From Trachelipus rathkii (taxonomy: Eukaryota; Arthropoda; Malacostraca; Isopoda; Trachelipodidae): a stretch of DNA of 10,000 nt. The stretch's first letter is position 1; every line of letters begins with the position of its first letter. The translations under genes were made by a program, and so were the position numbers. Under the pieces are notes generated by a model. It was given only the letters and a program-made list of their open reading frames with translations, had not been told where the DNA came from and did no database searches. Below are positions 8,447 to 10,000 of the stretch, one piece after another. The stretch spans positions 32,501 through 42,500 of the forward strand of contig JABUQX010078258.1 of the NCBI GenBank assembly GCA_015478945.1, read 5' to 3'.

Positions 8447-8461
8447 AATAATAATAATAAT
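8447..8461. repeat. (AAT)5 microsatellite
   Basis: Five AAT units following ACTT. Such a tract can be the 3' tail of a non-LTR retroelement or SINE, but I find no flanking duplication to support that. Confidence 0.85.
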
Positions 8462-8473
8462 GGGTATGTGTAT

Positions 8474-8496
8474 GCGCGCGCGCTCTCTCTCACACG
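8474..8496. repeat. Compound (GC)5-(TC)4-(CA)n microsatellite
   Basis: GCGCGCGCGC passes into CTCTCTCT and then CACAC. The alternating purine-pyrimidine part could adopt Z-DNA. Confidence 0.85.
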
Positions 8497-8575
8497 CATC
8501 GAACACCTGGCTTCGATGATTAGCCGTAGGCTTAACTCAATCTCGGAATTGAAAGCCAAAAAGGCATAAACGCGG

Positions 8576-8590
8576 GCGTAGCGGCTACGC
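8576..8590. other. Perfect 7-bp palindrome GCGTAGC-G-GCTACGC
   Basis: 7-bp arms with a single central base, followed closely by GGGG-TGA-CCCC (about 8595-8605). There is no CTRR string at the right distance, so it does not look like a Helitron end. Confidence 0.6.
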
Positions 8591-8617
8591 TCTCGGGGTG
8601 ACCCCCCCTCTATATAC

Positions 8618-8625
8618 ATCTAGAG
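8618..8625. repeat. Probable target duplication at the left end of the second hAT element
   Basis: ATCTAGAG lies directly before the CAGTGGTTCC end and matches the NTCTAGAN / NNNTANNN target preference of Charlie/Buster hAT elements. Only this side is in view, so it is not proven to be a duplication. Confidence 0.55.
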
Positions 8626-8684
8626 CAGTGGTTCCAACCTTTCGAGGCTTATTAGGCGTAAAGCTAGGTAGGTAGGAGAAAATA

Positions 8685-8695
8685 CCCCCCCCCCC
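8685..8695. repeat. Run of 11 C
   Basis: A homopolymer just inside the hAT end. Related elements often carry a short C-rich string such as GACCCCC here. The expansion may be natural slippage or a base-calling error. Confidence 0.85.
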
Positions 8696-8879
8696 AAGAA
8701 AATTTAGTTTAAAAACCAAATCAGCCTTTAGCCTATTGCCTTGTTCTGAATTGTGAAATAATATTATTTAATAATTTTAATCATTCAAACAAAGAAAATA
8801 CCTGTTTTTTACAATTATTATTTAAATCAAGAAATAATGTGAGTCAATGAGACGGTTGATATTGCTTATATTGCTATTT

Positions 8880-9650
8880 TAACAATCTTGTTTAATACTT
8901 TGTGCAGCTTCGGCCAATGCACATTCGTTAAGTCCGTGCTCCAAGTTCAATCGTTCTTGCTTTTGTTTTCATGGTCATATTGTCGAAAATACACTTTACG
9001 CCTTAATTTGTAGCAATGGGGATCAGTATTCAAGGCTTTTCCCCCCGTTATAATAAATGTACTCGTCGCCAATCCTTCCCCAAAATGTATTTCGAAATCT
9101 ATTTTCAGTGTTGTCTTTGTTCAGTATCTTGGAAATATTCCTTCATCACTGAAAAGGGTCTTAGCACATAGCATTTACTTGCATTTTTCCAAATCAGGAA
9201 ATTATTGCTATAGAATACTCTGATGACAAAGTGGAGAGTTATCTTATCTGGAATTTGAGCATTTTTAGCATTTCTTTCCGTCGATCACCATTGTAAAGTT
9301 CTGGAAATCAAAACAACCTCAACTCAGCTCGCGTTGCGTTAAAGCCTGCAAAATTTGCGAAAAGCAACCTATCTTGAGCTGTTAAAATATTGTATATACT
9401 TTACTTGCAAGTGAATTAAAGCGTATTTTTCTCCGAAGAAATCCGTAAGATATTCCAGTTTGGAAATAGATACATTATCTGTTATTTTGGCGGTGAACTC
9501 TTTCTCCTTATTCCTTTATCCAGTTTTTTTCATTTCAGAAAACAAGCAAAAATTCTTCTGAGCTCCGAGCACTAGGTGCAAACATACCCGTGATAACCAA
9601 CGCACTTCGGTGGAATAACAGCAGTGTCGAATTTGCCTACCAAATTTTTA
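8880..9650 (-). pseudogene. hAT transposase remnant, C-terminal half (ZBED5/FAM200-like)
   Basis: Intact relatives cut and paste the element in the nucleus. This copy is dead. Reading the minus strand, STEVRWLSR (9588-9614) matches the HTEVRWLSRG block that is highly conserved in this family. The same frame then gives EFTAKITDN and LEYLTDFF (9435-9458), matching the 'LAYLADIF' region. A stop interrupts at 9516-9518 and another at 9369-9371. After a poorly conserved stretch, DNMTMKTK (8961-8984) is followed, after a one-base frame change, by QERLNLEHGL (8930-8959). Together these resemble the IKTK-RNRLNVEHDLR signature of the C-terminal dimerisation region. The last frame ends in a TAA at 8880-8882. 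About 650 nt between the outer motifs, against roughly 750 in intact members, suggests small deletions. Family membership is secure at superfamily level. The Buster branch is inferred. Confidence 0.82.
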
Positions 9651-9808
9651 GCGTATCCAATCCATCGAATCCAATCATGCTCATAACAAACAGGCAAACC
9701 AATTATTATTTAAGTCAAATGAGTTGAAATCCAGCTGAGATTCTCGCTACCAACGCCCATGAGAGAGTGCGAGATAAAAAGCGATATTAAAAAGCGTAAA
9801 ATTATTTC

Positions 9809-9817
9809 ACTCACCTG
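9809..9817 (-). promoter_or_regulatory. Possible 5' splice site (CAG/GTGAGT)
   Basis: On the minus strand the string CAGGTGAGT is a perfect animal splice-donor consensus. It lies upstream of the transposase remnant in the same sense, so it could end a 5' exon of the element or of a host transcript. A 9-mer of this kind also arises by chance. Confidence 0.25.
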
Positions 9818-9943
9818 CTTTGGTTCTCGTCAAAACAAACCAAAATATGTTCAGAAGCTAACGAAATCGGCGAGAGCACATCACACATGCACATCACACA
9901 TTGGTCAGTGGCGGCGGCAACTACTAACCTTACTCAATAGACA

Positions 9944-9956
9944 CGCCATCCAGCGG
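9944..9956 (-). promoter_or_regulatory. CTCF-like core sequence
   Basis: Minus strand CCGCTGGATGGCG resembles the CTCF core CCASYAGRKGGCR, with deviations at two positions. It is a single copy with no supporting context. Confidence 0.2.
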
Positions 9957-10000
9957 CGCTTTGTTGCAGTCTTGTATTCGTATTTTAGGTAATAAATTTA

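Larger units (their letters stand above)
7735..8625. other. Non-coding interval between the two hAT elements
   Basis: To about 7880 it is AT-rich, with T runs. From there it becomes more GC-balanced, unlike the satellites. It contains a direct GCACCGG pair (about 7913-7939), a pyrimidine tract, several hairpins and microsatellites. Open frames at 7883-8188 and 7936-8271 (plus) and 8022-8294 and 8389-8619 (minus) are low-complexity or overlap hairpins and microsatellites, and match no family I know. I therefore call no gene here. It may be an unrecognised older repeat. Confidence 0.6.
8626..9660 (-). mobile_element. Partial hAT (Buster/Charlie-like) DNA transposon
   Basis: The end CAGTGGTTCCAACCTTTCG is a typical hAT terminal repeat. 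It lies about 250 bp beyond the stop codon of a decayed transposase read on the minus strand, which is where the 3' end of such an element should be. Between them is AT-rich sequence with an 11-C run at 8685-8695. The opposite terminal repeat (ending GGAACCACTG in top-strand sense) is not in the window, and the N-terminal half of the transposase is not recognised. The right limit given is therefore only where recognisable protein similarity ends. The element may be truncated or may continue past 10000. Confidence 0.75.
9661..10000. other. Right-edge segment, no gene recognised
   Basis: Mixed-composition sequence upstream (in transposase sense) of the hAT remnant. It may be the element's unrecognised 5' half or flanking host DNA. 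It contains a CATCACACATGCACATCACACA near-duplication (about 9879-9900), a minus-strand splice-donor string and a CTCF-like core. The 77-codon plus-strand frame at 9759-9992 has no recognised family and is treated as chance. Confidence 0.5.

Noticed and set aside
8500..8590. tRNA-derived SINE promoter (B-box-like GTTCGATGC on the minus strand)
   Set aside because: The candidate A box at TAGCCGCTACG has a mismatch at a key A and lies too far away. No tRNA cloverleaf could be drawn.
8389..8619. 76-codon minus-strand frame
   Set aside because: It runs across (AAT)n, (GC)n and hairpins and has no recognised motif.
8378..8625. Helitron 3' end
   Set aside because: Hairpins are present, but no CTRR-T end follows any of them at the expected 10-12 bp.
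9759..9992. 77-codon plus-strand frame at the right edge
   Set aside because: No recognised family. It overlaps short CACATCACAC duplications and runs opposite to the transposase remnant.

Overview
This window looks like non-coding, repeat-dominated nuclear DNA from an animal, most likely an invertebrate; I cannot name the species. It is AT-rich, has no long open reading frame and no recognisable RNA gene, and carries DNA-transposon remnants of the hAT superfamily with the terminal repeats and 8-bp target duplications typical of animal hAT elements.

Positions 1 to about 6,740 form one very large imperfect palindrome. A left arm (about 1-3321) is mirrored by a right arm (3538 to about 6740) around a 216-bp unpaired centre (3322-3537). 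Each arm has the same internal plan, read outward from the centre: a short conserved inner end, an array of roughly 295-370-bp AT-rich satellite units, an (AAC/GTT)n microsatellite, a cassette of about 1 kb, then a (CA/GT)-rich tract. The arms are collinear, but differ by many substitutions and single-base insertions or deletions. Satellite units continue beyond the right arm (about 6650-7369) in the same orientation.

At 7378-7726 a 349-bp non-autonomous hAT element (MITE) is inserted in that outer satellite. It has matching terminal inverted repeats and a perfect 8-bp target duplication (ATTTAGGG), and a related uninterrupted site is visible in the left arm at about 2537-2544. It contains a pentanucleotide microsatellite and several copies of a GCGTACCCC subterminal motif.

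From 7735 to 8625 is a more GC-balanced non-coding stretch with a pyrimidine tract, short microsatellites and several good hairpins. At 8626 a second hAT element begins (CAGTGGTTCCAACC end, preceded by ATCTAGAG). It runs rightward and contains, on the minus strand, a decayed transposase C-terminal half (8880 to about 9650) with recognisable family motifs but stops and a frameshift. Its other end is not visible. The last 340 bp hold no recognised gene, only a consensus splice-donor string and a CTCF-like core, both weak.

There is no operon or functioning pathway here. The main interest is the giant satellite palindrome and whether it is a real chromosomal structure or an assembly or read fold-back artefact.
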